Positions 33,870 to 46,445 of a stretch of 64,000 nucleotides of DNA are shown one piece after another. The notes beneath the pieces are model-generated. The model saw only the letters and a program-made list of their open reading frames with translations, was not told the DNA's origin and did no database searches. Source of the DNA: Nageia nagi (taxonomy: Eukaryota; Pinophyta); assembly GCA_050084985.1 (NCBI GenBank), contig JBITNC010000001.1, forward strand, positions 170,376,001-170,440,000. The letters are read 5' to 3'. Both the position numbers and the translations under genes were made by a program. Each line of letters begins with the position of its first letter. Position 1 is the stretch's first letter.

Positions 33870-34270
33870 TCTACATCCTCAATCCCCATCTTGAGAAGAT
33901 TCACCCTAATTATACTCACTATCATCATCATTATCATTAGCAACATCGTCATGGGCAACATCATTAGAAGCACCATCATTGGCACCATCAACACCAATAC
34001 CATCGCATATCATCACTTATGATATTGAATTAGATTCCTACAAATAATCAAATAAAATTTTTAGTAAAAATAAAATAAAAAACTATAAATCTTATTCATA
34101 CTTATAATTGAATCACTATAGGGAAATTAAAATAGTACTAATTACTTACTCCATTATCCAATAAACTTTGCAACTTCTCCCACCCATTCTGGACACTAAT
34201 TGCAATTTTGCATCTATTAGAGGATGGTTATATCTTTCCACCGACAAAAACTAATTAAATGTAGCCCAAA
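33870..34270 (-). pseudogene. Two-exon-like C-terminal gene fragment, unrecognised
   Basis: Minus strand. An exon-like frame (about 34245-34152) reads ERYNHPLIDAKIAISVQNGW and EKLQSLLDNG and ends at a donor-like GTAAGT. About 115 bases on, TTATTTGTAG looks like an acceptor. The next exon, in phase, reads VMICDGIGVDGANDGASNDV, then an Asp/Asn-rich tail NDNDDDSEYN and a stop; one earlier stop breaks it. The acidic tail recalls the C-terminal ends of some plant transposase-derived genes, but I cannot assign a family. Just below it (33760-33870) the phrase aagtgcatcaa occurs four times. Confidence 0.35.
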
Positions 34271-36079
34271 TACATACAACCTGTCTGAGGCAAAAGGGCA
34301 TAGCCCCCTTTTTTATTTCAGTTATTTATCTATTTTAGAGGGATATGTTGTTATTTGTTGTAGAGGGACATGTTGTTTTAGTATAATACCCTACTAACAT
34401 TAATCATCCAAATGAGGGATTTTGTTGGAATGATCTATTTTCCATTAACTTGTATAATGAGATAAGATAGAGGAAATAAATTCTCAAATCCATGGAGTCT
34501 TTTGTATAGCAAGGGGATCTTTATTATATATCATACTATTTTTATTCAATGTTTAATTGGCCAAATAATTAGCTACTTTTCTTTTCCATAGGAATATATT
34601 AAAATAAGAAACTCTCATATTGATTATAAAAAAAAAAAAGTAAAAGTAAAGCCAACATTTAATATTCTTCAAATTTATTGGTTTCCAAGACTTATCAAGA
34701 TTTTTTAAATATTACCAATGTTGGAGGTGGAAATTGAACTAGATACCTTCATTGTGGATACCTTCACACCTCACCTATATCCCAACTCTCCTAATAAGAA
34801 GTGATGGTAATAGATAATATTTGCAAGGATTCTCTTCATATTTCAAGCTTAAGGAAGGGAATGAGGAAAATCCTCCAACCATTGGATTAAAAGTTGTGAT
34901 TCCTATATTATTATAATCTTAGAGGACCTAAAATAATATTTGTGAATATACTTGGTTATTAGAAAACTATGCCCCTATTAAAAGAGCTTTTTAAAATAGG
35001 GTCCCAAATATTGAATTACAAATTATTAAGCAATTATTTTAAATACAACCTAAGATACAACATTTAAAGAAGCTAGAAAGAACCTTTATAGTATTTGTTG
35101 CAATCTAATATTAGAGTACCATTGAATAATTTCCTCTTTCTTTTTTTATATTGTCTTTGCTCACAAAAAAAATTAAGGAAATAACTTTTGAGTCTAGTTT
35201 GTAGGATGAGTGGTTCCCTCAACTTCTCTGTAATTATTTTCATAACTTTTCCAATAACCAAGCATCCCCCAACAAGTTACACAAGGGAGTATATATTTCA
35301 ATTTAACAATGTTTGTTCTACTAAAATAACCTTATAAATTTCCAAATGATTTTAATAATAACTCTAACAACTTTATCTTATTCAATTTAACTATGCAACT
35401 CTTTGCCTACCATACAATGATATACAAGTTCTACTTTTGTACATGAGTGGAGAAGTCTAGGTAAAACTATTGGCTTTTTAATTCACCTTCTAAGTCTTCA
35501 TTCAATTTATTCTTTATATGTTACCTTACTACACAATTTTCAATACATTGGTGTATTGTACAATTTTGGTATGTTGTCATACAATATTTAAGGAGTAATT
35601 ACTTTAAATATCACTCAAACATAAGAATCCTCAAAATATTCACTCTAATGATACCTAATATATATTATCTATTCCATTTCATATCACACCTCCCTAATGA
35701 TGAGGCATTTGGTCTCTAAATACTTAGAGAAAATAAGGTTGTTATATTTAAATAATGGTCCCCAAAGTAGCTCCATACCATTCCTCTCCCTATAGTTTAT
35801 ATACTGCAATAATCCATAGATTCCATGGTATAAATCCTCAACAAGGTACGAATGGTGAATAACATCCTCCATGACCTTGTACTCCTTTTCTTTTTACCTT
35901 CTTATTCTACTTATAATAAAAAGCTTTCTTCACCTTGGAATTCTTCATAAATTTTGATCACATTGTTTCTGAATTGATGATTTTTTATCCTCTTGGTTCT
36001 TTATTGTGTAAATATTAGATTTTTGAAGCATTAATCAATCTTTTCATTTACACCATTATGATAGTATGATTTCCACTTT

Positions 36080-36445
36080 TTCTCATATGATACCTTACAA
36101 TAAATTATCTACCATCCTTAATAACATGGTACTTTATCCTTTCTATAATAAATAATATTCTTATATAAAAATAAGGAACTCTTACTAATATTCTAGCAAC
36201 ATCAAGAGCTATAACATCTAGTTCAACCTCACCAATGAAATCAACATTAATGAAAAATCTTAGTCTACATTATATGTGACTTGCATCTTGGTCTTACTAT
36301 TTATGCCCTTCCAAGTATATGTAAATAAGGATGAGTCACCAATCCAAATTTCTACACCAATTCCTCTAAAATCATATTCATTTGAGAACCAAGATAAAAA
36401 AATAATATCAATCTTTATCATTTTTACTTGGAATTTGATGTACAA
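36080..36445 (-). pseudogene. Gypsy-type protease relic (copy 2)
   Basis: Counterpart of the relic at 20960-21516. The frame starts MYIKFQVKMIKIDII and is then shifted, so the active-site region reads out of phase; the bases for FSNEYDFR correspond to the SQVNVIS region. It ends NSKTKMQVTY. Independent frame loss in the two copies indicates that decay continued after the duplication. Confidence 0.5.
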
Positions 36446-37849
36446 TAGTTGAACCTTTTTCTTCTTCTATTCACCCTCTATAAATTAACATCTTATGGCC
36501 ATATAATTGAGACTATCTTAAACATTTGAGGTACTATAAATTTCCTCATAAATATCTCTTTTCCCATATATTCATGCATTATGAAGCCTTGACACACTAT
36601 TTTTCTTCTCATCCTCTCCCTGAAACTTTTTAATTTCTTCTTAAACCATTTTGGTCTAAGTTATAGATGTAGATACCAACACTTATCATCATTGTGTACC
36701 TCTTTATTACAATTTGAGAACAAGATTTGTTACTCTTCTTTATATGTTGTGGCATTGACTTTGTCCTTCTCTTATAAATTCTTCTTGGGATTTTTATCCT
36801 CATTTTTGGACTTCTCATGAGCCTTAAAACAAATTTGATCCAAAGTTGAAGGATTACAAATCAATATTATATGATAGAGACAAAAGTTTTTTTGGTTTTT
36901 GTTGACACTTAATTTAGACCCCCCTAGCATCTTTAATTAACTATTTTGTAATGATGTTTTCCTTATATTGTCCCACTTGAGCACTTTCTCATATAATATT
37001 ATATATTATTATGCAAGGTATACTAGCATCAACACTAGCTTGCAGGCATGCATTATGGTGGTTCTCTTGCATATATAAACATGAGCATGTTAAATGAGAA
37101 AGCTAATGAATATTTCATCTCGATAGTTTGTACCACCTATGAATTAGATATTTCTTAACACCCACCACCTTTTGAGATTGGGACCTTGTTATCACTCAAA
37201 TATTTTTCACTCCATCTTTCATAATTATATGTTATACTAGGCTTATCACCATATCATACTATTATTAGATCTTTGATATGCATATAAGTCAATAATAACC
37301 TTACTGTGGATGCTCTTGTGAGTGCTAACATTGAGGTTATCATAGATGTTTTCCCTAGCAATAACAATAATATTTGATTGTAATTAAATTCTAAATTATG
37401 CATCTCAAGATGTCTCTTCTATTGATAAGTCCCTATTTTAATATACACTTGGTTGTCTAGATAAGGTAACATTTATTTATCTTTCTTGATCCCTTTCTCA
37501 ATAGTGCATTAGTTAATCTTAATATTGGTACTCTAGAGATCATTGTTTATTATTCATATATTATTATGCATAAAGATATTTTTTGTAGTATCATTTTTAT
37601 TCTTTATCATATTTCACATATTGGAACCCACCTTTGTTTTGTTGTATTTTCATTTCTTAAATAAGATTTGGCTAGAAAGTTCTTTCCAAACTCACATAAT
37701 TTCTCACAATATCAAATCTTTTAAAGATACATTTTCAATATTATGCTATGAATTCTTTTTATGTACATAATAATAAAAATAAAATGGTATCTTATGAACA
37801 TAGTAACATTGAATGCAACAATATTACACCAACAAAAAAGACATATAAA

Positions 37850-39017
37850 AAGACCACCAAAGCTGATGAATGAAGAAAAAGTGAAAGGATCAGAAAAATA
37901 TATCAAAAAGCAAAATCTAATGGTATTATAACTATAGAACAATATAATCAAGTAGAATAAAGGATGTTCCATCTGATGATGAAAGTTTTATAGAAAGTTC
38001 CTCAAGCTCAACAAAAATATGGTTAGCAAAGAAGTTCAAATTTGTGATGAAATTAAAGAAGATGGGTTGAAAAATCTAACAAATACTAATGTAGATAAGA
38101 ACAAGGATGTATTACTTAAAATTATTAGCATAATTGAAAATAAATTTAGATATATGAATTTTTAAAAAGAATCACATCTAGAAGATAGGGATTATATGAT
38201 ACAAGCTTTTAAAGAGGGTGTAGAAGTTATGAAACAAAGGAAATTATATCATGACAAAAAAAAAATTCAAAGAAGAAAAAGATTAAATACACATTAAAAC
38301 CATGTAAATAAGATTTGTATTTCTTTATACTAAAATCAATCTTTCCACACCAAGTGAAACTTGCAAAAGTAGAACTAGACCTTAACATCACCCATGTCAA
38401 AAGTGTTAGTGATAAAACTAGCATTAACATTGTTATTTTCTAGGATGATTATGAGATATTCTAATCCTTGGTGTTCCTAAGTAAATTATTACCACTCTTG
38501 AGAATCAACATATCAATTCCATTTTATAATTTAATGACAACACTAGAAATGAGATAATAGTAAGAGATATTCTTCAAGAAAATTCTATAAAAGGCATCAT
38601 AAATTAATAAGCTTTATCATCTCCAAATAATTCACAAGAAATACCACAAATATCAAATGAAAAGAAAAACACAAATGCACTTAAGCAAGATCAAAGGCTT
38701 GAGTCACAAGAATAGCTAATGCAGATTGAAGAAACCCATAATGAAGAAGGAGATGATGATGATGAAGATGTTACTTTTGAAAATGAAGCAGAACTCGAAG
38801 AACATGACCACTTGAAGAGAAGCTTCAATAATAACTTCATGACTTGATAAATTCAATGTTACAACCATACTCATATTGGTAACTAGAGGATAGTATTATC
38901 AAGTTCAACTACTTCTAGCTCAATGATCACTTATATTTAAATACTTGATCAATAAAAGGAAAATTCATTCTATACTATATATGTATAACCCAATTAAAGG
39001 AATATCATGCTAAGAAG
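37850..39017 (+). pseudogene. Plus-strand coding relic with acidic tract, unrecognised (copy 2)
   Basis: Counterpart of 22800-23975. Readable pieces are DLNITHVKSVSDKTSINIVI (about 38378-38440), RDILQENSIKGI (about 38568-38605), QEIPQISNEK (about 38634-38662), then LMQIEETHNEEGDDDDEDVT and FENEAELEEHDHL (38718-38812). The acidic tract is longer and better preserved here than in copy 1. Same order and relative phase as copy 1. Function unknown. Confidence 0.4.
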
Positions 39018-39370
39018 GTAATTTTTTTATTTGAAATGATGCATGATAGAAAAATAATTTCATGGAATGTAATGATTTTAGGATATGAAAGGAATGATTG
39101 TAGCAAGGAATCCATCAAACTATTTAAACAAATAGAATATGTATGCACTAATCTAGATAATATTATATTTGTTAGTATGTGATCTCCATCTAGCCATACA
39201 GGTCTAGTGAAATAAGGCTATCAATACTTTAAATTCATAAATGATTATTATCATATTATAACCATAATGAAATACTATACATGTATGATTAACCTCCTTG
39301 GTTTTGTTAGGCATGTAGATGAAGCCAAAAGACTTAAAAATTAACATACCAATTAAATCTAATGTAATTA
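39018..39370 (+). pseudogene. PPR-E relic fused to the duplicated segment
   Basis: Begins KKVIFLFEMMHDRKIISWNV and MILGYERNDCSKESIKLFKQ (39015-39130). Then IEYVCTNLDNIIFVSM, SHTGLVK.GYQYFKFINDYY (39190-39250), YYTCMINLLGFVRHVDEAKR (39280-39335), ending in decayed E sequence near 39370. This is one S-type PPR followed by the L2-S2-E1 region in correct order. It has one stop in the loop and an abrupt left edge at the repeat boundary. Confidence 0.8.
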
Positions 39371-39824
39371 TGATAACAAAAAAGAATCAAACTTATTTTT
39401 TAAGTTTGCAACTCAAAATCTTCTTTCTCATTATCATCTTTCTTCTTTCTAAGCTTTCACTAACATGATTCTATATAAACAAAGTGCTTCAAAGTTATAT
39501 GACTCATAATAAACTAAAATATATTAAGCTAAGTAACAGTCACAAATAAAGGACCATGGGGAAGGGATACCTCATTTTCCTTGTTTTTAGCATTTGGAGC
39601 CATGTGATATATTTTATCACTTTGTCCCAAAATACTTACATAAAGTTTTTGTATAATGTTGGCTAAAAATACTTTAAGCATGGGATGCATTGCCTAGATA
39701 GCATCTATAGCTTGCTTGGTTGCATACTAACTTTATTCTAGAATCCATGAAAAATTAATTAAATAATGTAGAATCCAAAAAACTTATTATTTTTTCTCCA
39801 TATAAGCTAAAAACTAAAGTGAAC

Positions 39825-39955
39825 AATTTCATGGATTTCAATGATTGCATGGTATGTAAGGAATGGTTTTACAAGAAATTATTGTAAGGGATGCCAATCA
39901 TTTTCTCCACTTCAGGGATGTATAATATTCATGTGGTGACTAGGTGATTGACTAA
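39825..39955 (+). pseudogene. PPR fragment joined to DYW terminus
   Basis: 39828-39870 reads like SWISMIAWYVRNGF, a PPR motif start. At about 39876 it switches to EIIVRDANHFLHFRDV..SCGD, the last part of the DYW domain (EIVVRDANRFHHFKDGxCSCGDYW). So the PPR array and the whole E region are missing between them. The final Tyr-Trp is replaced by a stop. Confidence 0.65.
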
Positions 39956-40289
39956 AGGATGTTTATTATGAAAATGCAGTGAAGCTTTATCTAGCCAATG
40001 ATTTATTTTAGAAATTAAGTAATTAAAAAGTGCATAATTCAAAAAACTTATGTTTTTTTCCTATATAAGCTAAAAGTTAAAGTGAACAATATGACATGTA
40101 ATTTAGTGTTGCAAGATCTCCAATTTCTAGCATTTATTGTGAGATTTGTTAGATTTAATGCAATCTCCATGGAGCTATTCTTTATGTAAATTAAGATGAA
40201 GGCACCTTCAACTATTTCATAAATAAAATTCTTCATAAATTTTGTACTATGCATATGTTACCTCAAAAGTATATAGAAAATGCAAAAGA

Positions 40290-41045
40290 AGGACCCAATA
40301 CACAAAAATGAAATTGTCTAGTTTCATACCAAGTACAAAAACCTTTTCAAGTATTCTTCATGTATATCTAACTTTTACAACTTTTAAATAGGGTATGAAC
40401 ACTCATTGGCAAATAACTAGATGTGGGTTTATTTCATATGCAATCATGATAACAACCCTGATAGACATATGTTAAAAATGTGGGAGCATTAAGAAGGTAA
40501 GTGTTTTATTTCACGATATGTGCAATACATAAATAATTTCATAGAGTGCAATGATTGTAAGAAATCCATTGAACTATTTGAACAAATGAAATTTATGTTC
40601 ATTAATCTAGACAATATTTCATTTATTACTATATTATCTTCATGAAACTATGTAAGTCTAGTGAAATAGGGCTATTAATACTTCTAATTCCTGTTTGACT
40701 ATTATCACATTTCACACATAATGAATGCACAACACATTTTTCTTAGTCACGTTGGAAATTTAGATGAAGCAAAATACTTTATAAATAACATACAAATAAA
40801 ACCCAATGTTATAGTATGGACTTGTTTGCTTGGTGCCTGTATACTTCATAATAAAATGTGGCATGGATATTCATGGAGAAATAACAAAATTTGATTTTTT
40901 TTTGCATGCAACATTTGTGATAAAAAAACTTTTAAAATATCAAAGCATTAATATGGTAATGGTTTGTTTAACAAGATGTGTTATGTATAAATAATTCCAT
41001 GGAATGCCATAATTGTAGGATATGCAAGAATGGTATTTTTATGTT
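40290..41045 (+). pseudogene. PPR-E relic and a trailing PPR piece
   Basis: Very decayed PPR text at 40330-40640 (ITTLID..KCGSIKKVSVLFHD, SIELFEQMKFM). A clear E-motif region follows: HVGNLDEAKYFINNIQIKPN and VIVWTCLLGACILHNKM (about 40748-40862). From about 40935 another PPR piece starts (FNKMC, IIPWNAIIVGYARM, up to 41035). Again a motif that belongs before the E domain lies behind it. The stretch 39370-39825 between relics is AT-rich with no motif. Confidence 0.7.
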
Positions 41046-41459
41046 TTAGAACAAGAGTTCATGTATTATTGAAATTTATGGAGTATTTGAAACTTCAAAA
41101 GTTTCAATTGTAAATAGTACTACATAAATAAACATAAATGAAAAAAATAAAAATTGTTATATGTTCCATGAGATTTAAAAACGGATGAATCAGATATACC
41201 TTTTTTATAGACTACACTTTAGCATAAACATAAAATTATGCAACGAAAAAATCACAAATGTTACTTATCTTACAATTTGTATTACAATAAAATTTACCAT
41301 GAACATTATAATTTGTATCATATTACATTACAATTAATGGTGTCAAACTACAACTCCTTTAGATTTTTTAGTTAAACCTTATCTCATATGATAATTTGTA
41401 TGGCACAATCTCATCATGGTTCCAAAGAAAACCATGTACCATCACATTCATAATATAGG

Positions 41460-42060
41460 TATTTAATGTTATCATCATTTTCATTTTCTTATTATGCAAT
41501 TATAGTTTCAACAAAATCTATTATTACAAAGTCATTGATATATTTTACCTTGTATGCTTCAATTTCCTTGATCCCTCTTAGAGGAGATGTGATAACTACA
41601 TACCAATTGTCTTCAATTAGATATTATACATAAAATACTTATTTGGATTGTGACACTAGAATAGTTGGATTATCTTATACTCTATCTTGGCTTTGTAATT
41701 TGTTCATGTTGACCAATGTGAAGTGAAGCTTATTCATCTATTTTGTATCCATTCTTCTTATCAAAAATATTTATCCAATCACATTTAAAGACAAGGTATT
41801 GAAATTTATAGTAATATAACAAAATTATTTTCATAATAACATCATAATATTTGAGTTTTTGAAGTATCAGGTTCATGTCTTTTGTACTTTCTTTACATAA
41901 AATAGTATCATCAACATACGCATTGGTGATTTGATTTTCTCTTTGGTTGTATTTATCTTTAGAATAAATTTATAACCATTAATTATATTGCCCAAATGTT
42001 TGGTTGGAACTCTCCTTATACCATGTTCCAACCACTTTACAAGGTCAAAAGTCATTGTTT
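41460..42060 (-). pseudogene. CACTA (En/Spm) transposase relic, TNP2-type with DUF4216 region
   Basis: Minus strand. It opens with DLVKWLEHGIRRVPTKHLGN and IINGYKFILKIN (42045-41950), matching the WLAxGP..xxxYxGYxINGYRFHTK stretch of CACTA TNP2-associated proteins. After frame changes come FQYLVFKCDWINIFDKKNGY and KID (about 41805-41735), then FTLVNMNKL (about 41725-41699), NPTILVSQSK.VFYV (about 41669-41625) and NWYVVITSPLRG. The FKCDW...GVKVDE.GFTLVNxxRL...DPFILASQAxQVFYV pattern is the DUF4216 hallmark. Four stops and two frameshifts are visible. No terminal CACTA repeats were found. 41046-41460 has no other feature. Confidence 0.7.
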
Positions 42061-42483
42061 TTTATGTTGCATTCCATCTTCGTTAAACTAAAAAAAGATA
42101 TTTACGATGATTCTAGAACATTAGAAGATGATCAATATAAATTTTTAAGATTGTGTTCAAGATATTAGATAATAAATTGATCTCATATCTAAGTGATGAA
42201 TGTTTATCAATGTTATTTTTGCAACTCTACTTCATATTTCACTTGACTAAAAAAAGCCTTTGGTGGTGGCCAATTTGAGGCAACTTTGACTAGACGATCA
42301 AAAATTGCTACTATATGTCATTTTGATGGTAGTTTTAAGACTCCACCATAGATCACAATATGGAAGTAAAAAGTTTCCCCTCCATCTCACTAAGATAAAA
42401 AATAAAAAAATATCTCGTGCAAGAGCTTATTTGGACTATTTCATTTTTGATGGGGTAGGCCTAATTGTAACAACATATGATTA

Positions 42484-42613
42484 AGGAGAGGAGAGGAGAG
42501 GAGAGGAGAGAAGGAGAGGAGAGGAGAGAAAAGGGATAATATGAAGGAGGAGATGGAGAATATAGAGGAGGAGAGGGAGAAGAGGGAGGAGAGGAGAGGA
42601 GGTGAAGTAGGAG
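42484..42613 (+). repeat. Purine-only microsatellite (GGAGA)n and derivatives
   Basis: Almost unbroken A/G for 130 bases, starting as clean ggaga pentamers and becoming irregular after 42530. It creates a Ser/Pro/Leu-rich minus-strand open frame that I reject as a gene. It ends 8 bases before the target duplication of the 3.8-kb element. 42061-42483 shows nothing else. Confidence 0.9.
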
Positions 42614-42625
42614 AGGCTTGGTAGT

Positions 42626-45600
42626 TGTAACACTACTCCAATTTTCACCAACTAAAACCTCTAAATTTAAGATATTTTTATTTTTATTTTTATTCAATAG
42701 CTTCTTAAGGTTTAATATTTACAACATATATCCTACATGGTTTACATTTTGATATATTATTGACTTTATTTAGACTTCATCATTTCTTTCTAAGTACAAG
42801 GGTTCGTTCACCAGGTATTCCTATCCTTGCTTGCAAGTGGATACTCCTGATGATTGTACCTTTGTTTTATTTGAACTTATTTACCATATCCTTAATCTTA
42901 ATAAGGTGTACTTGTTATTTTGTAAAAGGTTTAATAATGCTAGTTTAAGTGCAAATCAATGTTCAAGATAACTTATAATTTAGATCCCATAACAATCTCA
43001 AGCATCCTGCATTATTTCTTAGAGTATTTATCCCATTGTACTCCTAAGGGTCCCTAAAGTTTTCCAAACGATCCTAAATTTAGGTCCTCAAGACTAATAT
43101 GGAATCCTTTTCTAAAATGTTGGAATGATAGTTGATTTATTTAGGGTTCTTATTTATTAATGATCTTTAAGATCGTTGTACAAGCAATTGAGACACATTC
43201 ATTTGATCCTTATAAATTTAATTAATCAATTTCTATAACTTGCAAATAAATAAAATCCATAACCCAATTTGGTTTCATATGTGAGTTCATGTACTTAGGT
43301 TGCATTTTTTTGACCCTATTTCCCCACTTTATTTATTAATATACTATGTAACCCATAAACTCATTAAATCTCAAAGTTAACAATTCATTCACTAAGAAGG
43401 TAGTTTCTAATTCTAAGTCTAATTAGGTTTTACCCTTTAAAATTTTATCATTAATATCTCAACCTTATTATCTAAAAACTTTGTATTTATCAATCCCATT
43501 TATTCCCATTGGGTTCCATTTGTACCCATTTTGATCCCAACTTAAAATTTCCCAAATGATCACAAATTGTTGTTTGGAACCTTTGTAGTTCAAATTTAGG
43601 ATTATTTCTAAGTTGTTAGGATATTTTTGGATTTTATTGGAATTAATAACCTAAACAATATACTTCTTTATAACTCTTAGTAAAATCATTTTCTTAAATC
43701 GATTTATACTATCCACTACTGATCATGAAATAACAACTATTAATTCCTACTCCTATTCATGTAATCATAGCATCAAACCATCATAATATTATTCTTAATA
43801 AAAAGAAAACTTATTAATGATTTATATAGTAAAACCAATTCAATGAAATACAACTCATATACTTTCCATTTACCATATTATCATGACATAAATACAAATC
43901 AAACTTTAATGAATTAATATAATACAACCCATTTAATCATTAATGGGATCTTTTTGACAAATCATACTATGTCATATCCAATGAGTTTGAAATTCAAATT
44001 TGTTCATGTCATATGGTTTTTGACCATTGTATCGATTGTCAAACATCTCGATCGATCTTCATGCAATGAGCATCGAACATCTCCTTGGAACTTGATGGGT
44101 GGATCAAGTACTAGGAGGGAGGAGGATCATGACAACCCTTTTTAAACTAGACCATTATGCAAATGAATTTAAATATAGACCTTAAGAAAAATTATCTCCT
44201 TTCTTTGGTCAATGTACATTAATCTATTATTTATTTACCCTATAATTAATCCATCTTAATTAATTAAATCATTCATAATAAGGTCTTGGATACCTTAATA
44301 ATTAATTAATGAAATTGGTACTATTTGAATTATTTTACTAAATATTATACCAATATCATAATCTCAAAACCATAGTTTATTTACTACAAGATTTTAAAGA
44401 GTTCTTGAATTACTTATTAAAAATATTAAACATACTTATCACCTCATTAGATACTAATTAGTTTATTTAACAAACTTAGATAATAATAAGAAAACATATT
44501 TTTATTACTTCATCTTTCTTCACTTTCACATGAATTTAACAATATTTTTTTACTAAACATCATATTAGAACTTTAATAAAATTCATGTCAAAATAAATTC
44601 ATTAATCTCTAAATATAGGCATAAGGAGAAATATTTGACCAATCTCCTTAAAATATCATAAAATACATAATACAATTTGTACGTGAAATTTTTTACCCCT
44701 ACATCTAAATAAAAACAAAAGAACATCCCACTTCTTTACTTTTTAAAGAAAAATACATGGTATCAACCTTTGAATACATAACCGCTATGTCTCTTCAAAG
44801 GGTACAACACTTCAATCAACAATTAATGAAACTTTATCATTATAATAAACATCATATTAGGAATTTAATAAAATTTATGTCATTTATTAAAACTTTAGAT
44901 AAAGGCATAAGGAGAAATATTTGACTAGTCTCTTTAAAATATCATAATATAATTTTTACGTGAAATTTTTCACCCCTACATCTAAATAAAAAGAGAATAA
45001 CAAAAAAAAAAATTCCACTCCTTTACTTTTTAAAGAAAATGACATGGTACCAAATTTTAAATGAAATGACCATTATGTTTCTTCAAATGCTACAACACTT
45101 CAATCAATAATTAATTGTATGAAATATTATAATAAACATCATATTAGGAATTTAATAAAATTTATATCAAAATAAATTCATTAAATTATAGCTAAAGGCA
45201 TAAGGGAGAATATTTGACTAGTCTCTTTAAAATATCATAATACAATTTGTACATAAAATTTTTCACCCTTATATCTAAATAAAAAAAAATGATTAACAAA
45301 AGAAAATCCCACTCTTTTATTTTTTAAAGAAAATGACATGGTAATAATCTATAAATAAAAGAACCACTATGTCTCTGCAAATGGTTCAACACTTCTAACA
45401 ACCATTAATTCTATAAAGCTTTACCAAACATTATAATAAACATCATATTAAATATCTCAAAATAGGACTACCTTAAAAAAATGTAAAAGAATGCGCCTGG
45501 ACTTGAAAAGGAAAGAGAGACTTCTTTTCTTCACGTAACTCTGCACCAAGCTTGAGAATAACCAAAATAAAATGAAAATAGCAAGAGATAGATAGGTAGT

Positions 45601-46441
45601 TATTGTTGCTATTTTTTCAATGCTCTAATCCTTTATTTATAGCTAAAGGGGCTCAAATGTGTCCAAATGGATGTCTCTTCACACCTTCAATAATTTTGGG
45701 TTAGGTTTGCTTAAACTTGGAGATGATGGTAATGGCATTTAATACTTTAAAATCTTTTTCACTAATTGACAATTTAGTGCCAACTCTTATCCACACCTAA
45801 CATAAAAATACAAAATTAAGTAGGGTCATTACTCTATTATTTTTCTAGCTATTAAATATCATGTCATACCACAAGGAGACTTTAGTCTTTATCTAATAGT
45901 GTTTTTACTATTAGCCCTATGTGGTAATTTTTCTAACCTTATAATAATTTTTAAATTTAACTAAAGGTATATCCCCTTTTTCCCTCCATTTTAAAATTTA
46001 AATTTCAAAAATACTAAATAAGGGAAAACACATCTTTACCTATGACAGTCACCTCGTACTGCAAAGTAAGGTTAATCCACACATTTTTGTAAACATATTT
46101 TCATCAAGAACTTAACAATTATAATAATTATTCTACATGCATCTACATGATTTATGATGGTCATAAAGTGTGTCAATGATTCAACACCAATCATTTCCTT
46201 CTCTTACCCTTTCGTTCCCATCACCAATTCACCTTTGGTTCATTAGGTCTTTAATTTCTCCTTTCATTTTGTAGTAATATGTTACCTACATCATAAAATC
46301 TCAAATACAGCATCAACTTGATACAAATAATACATATTTCCAATTACAATTGATCATCACATAGCAATAATTTAAACATAGTTTTATTCACATCCTTAAT
46401 GGTGTTTAAAGTCAACTAGTGCCATTGGGTGGGTCATTACA
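42626..46441 (-). mobile_element. 3.8-kb non-coding LTR-type element (very long solo LTR or non-autonomous element)
   Basis: Bounded by TGTAACAC on the left and TCATTACA on the right, which are inverted TGTAA..TTACA ends. The same five bases, gtagt, flank it at 42621-42625 and 46442-46446. The minus-strand start TGTAATGACCC is typical of plant gypsy LTRs. A TATA-like CTATAAATA lies on the minus strand at about 45635-45643, about 800 bases in, with AT-rich U3-like sequence before it. Minus-strand gggttgtcatgatcc phrases near 44125-44145 also resemble gypsy LTR text. I find no gag, pol or other protein motif over 3.8 kb. Either it is one unusually long LTR left by recombination or a non-autonomous element. 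The 290-bp repeats lie inside it. Confidence 0.6.
44558..45440 (+). repeat. Tandem repeat, about 290-bp unit, three copies
   Basis: catcatatta landmarks fall at 44558, 44850, 45138 and 45441, spacings 292, 288 and 303. Each unit includes (t)aaggcataagg(g)agaa(t)atttgac, tcacccctacatctaaataaaaa, cttta(c/t)tttttaaagaaaa.acatggta and aacacttcaa. Copies differ by perhaps 10-15 percent. They lie in the part of the 3.8-kb element downstream of its TATA-like site. Confidence 0.8.
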
Positions 46442-46445
46442 GTAG

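Larger units (their letters stand above)
34275..39017 (+). repeat. Large diverged direct repeat, copy 2 (partner 19500-23975)
   Basis: Co-linear with 19500-23975 in the same orientation, as described for copy 1. Copy 2 ends at about 39017 inside the unrecognised plus-strand coding relic. There it joins a PPR fragment in the same orientation; copy 1 instead continues for another 160 bases of apparent coding sequence. Between 34650 and 35100 copy 2 has extra bases lacking in copy 1. Confidence 0.75.

Noticed and set aside
42461-42697. Ser/Pro/Leu-rich 78-codon minus-strand open frame
   Set aside because: It is the reverse complement of a GA microsatellite.
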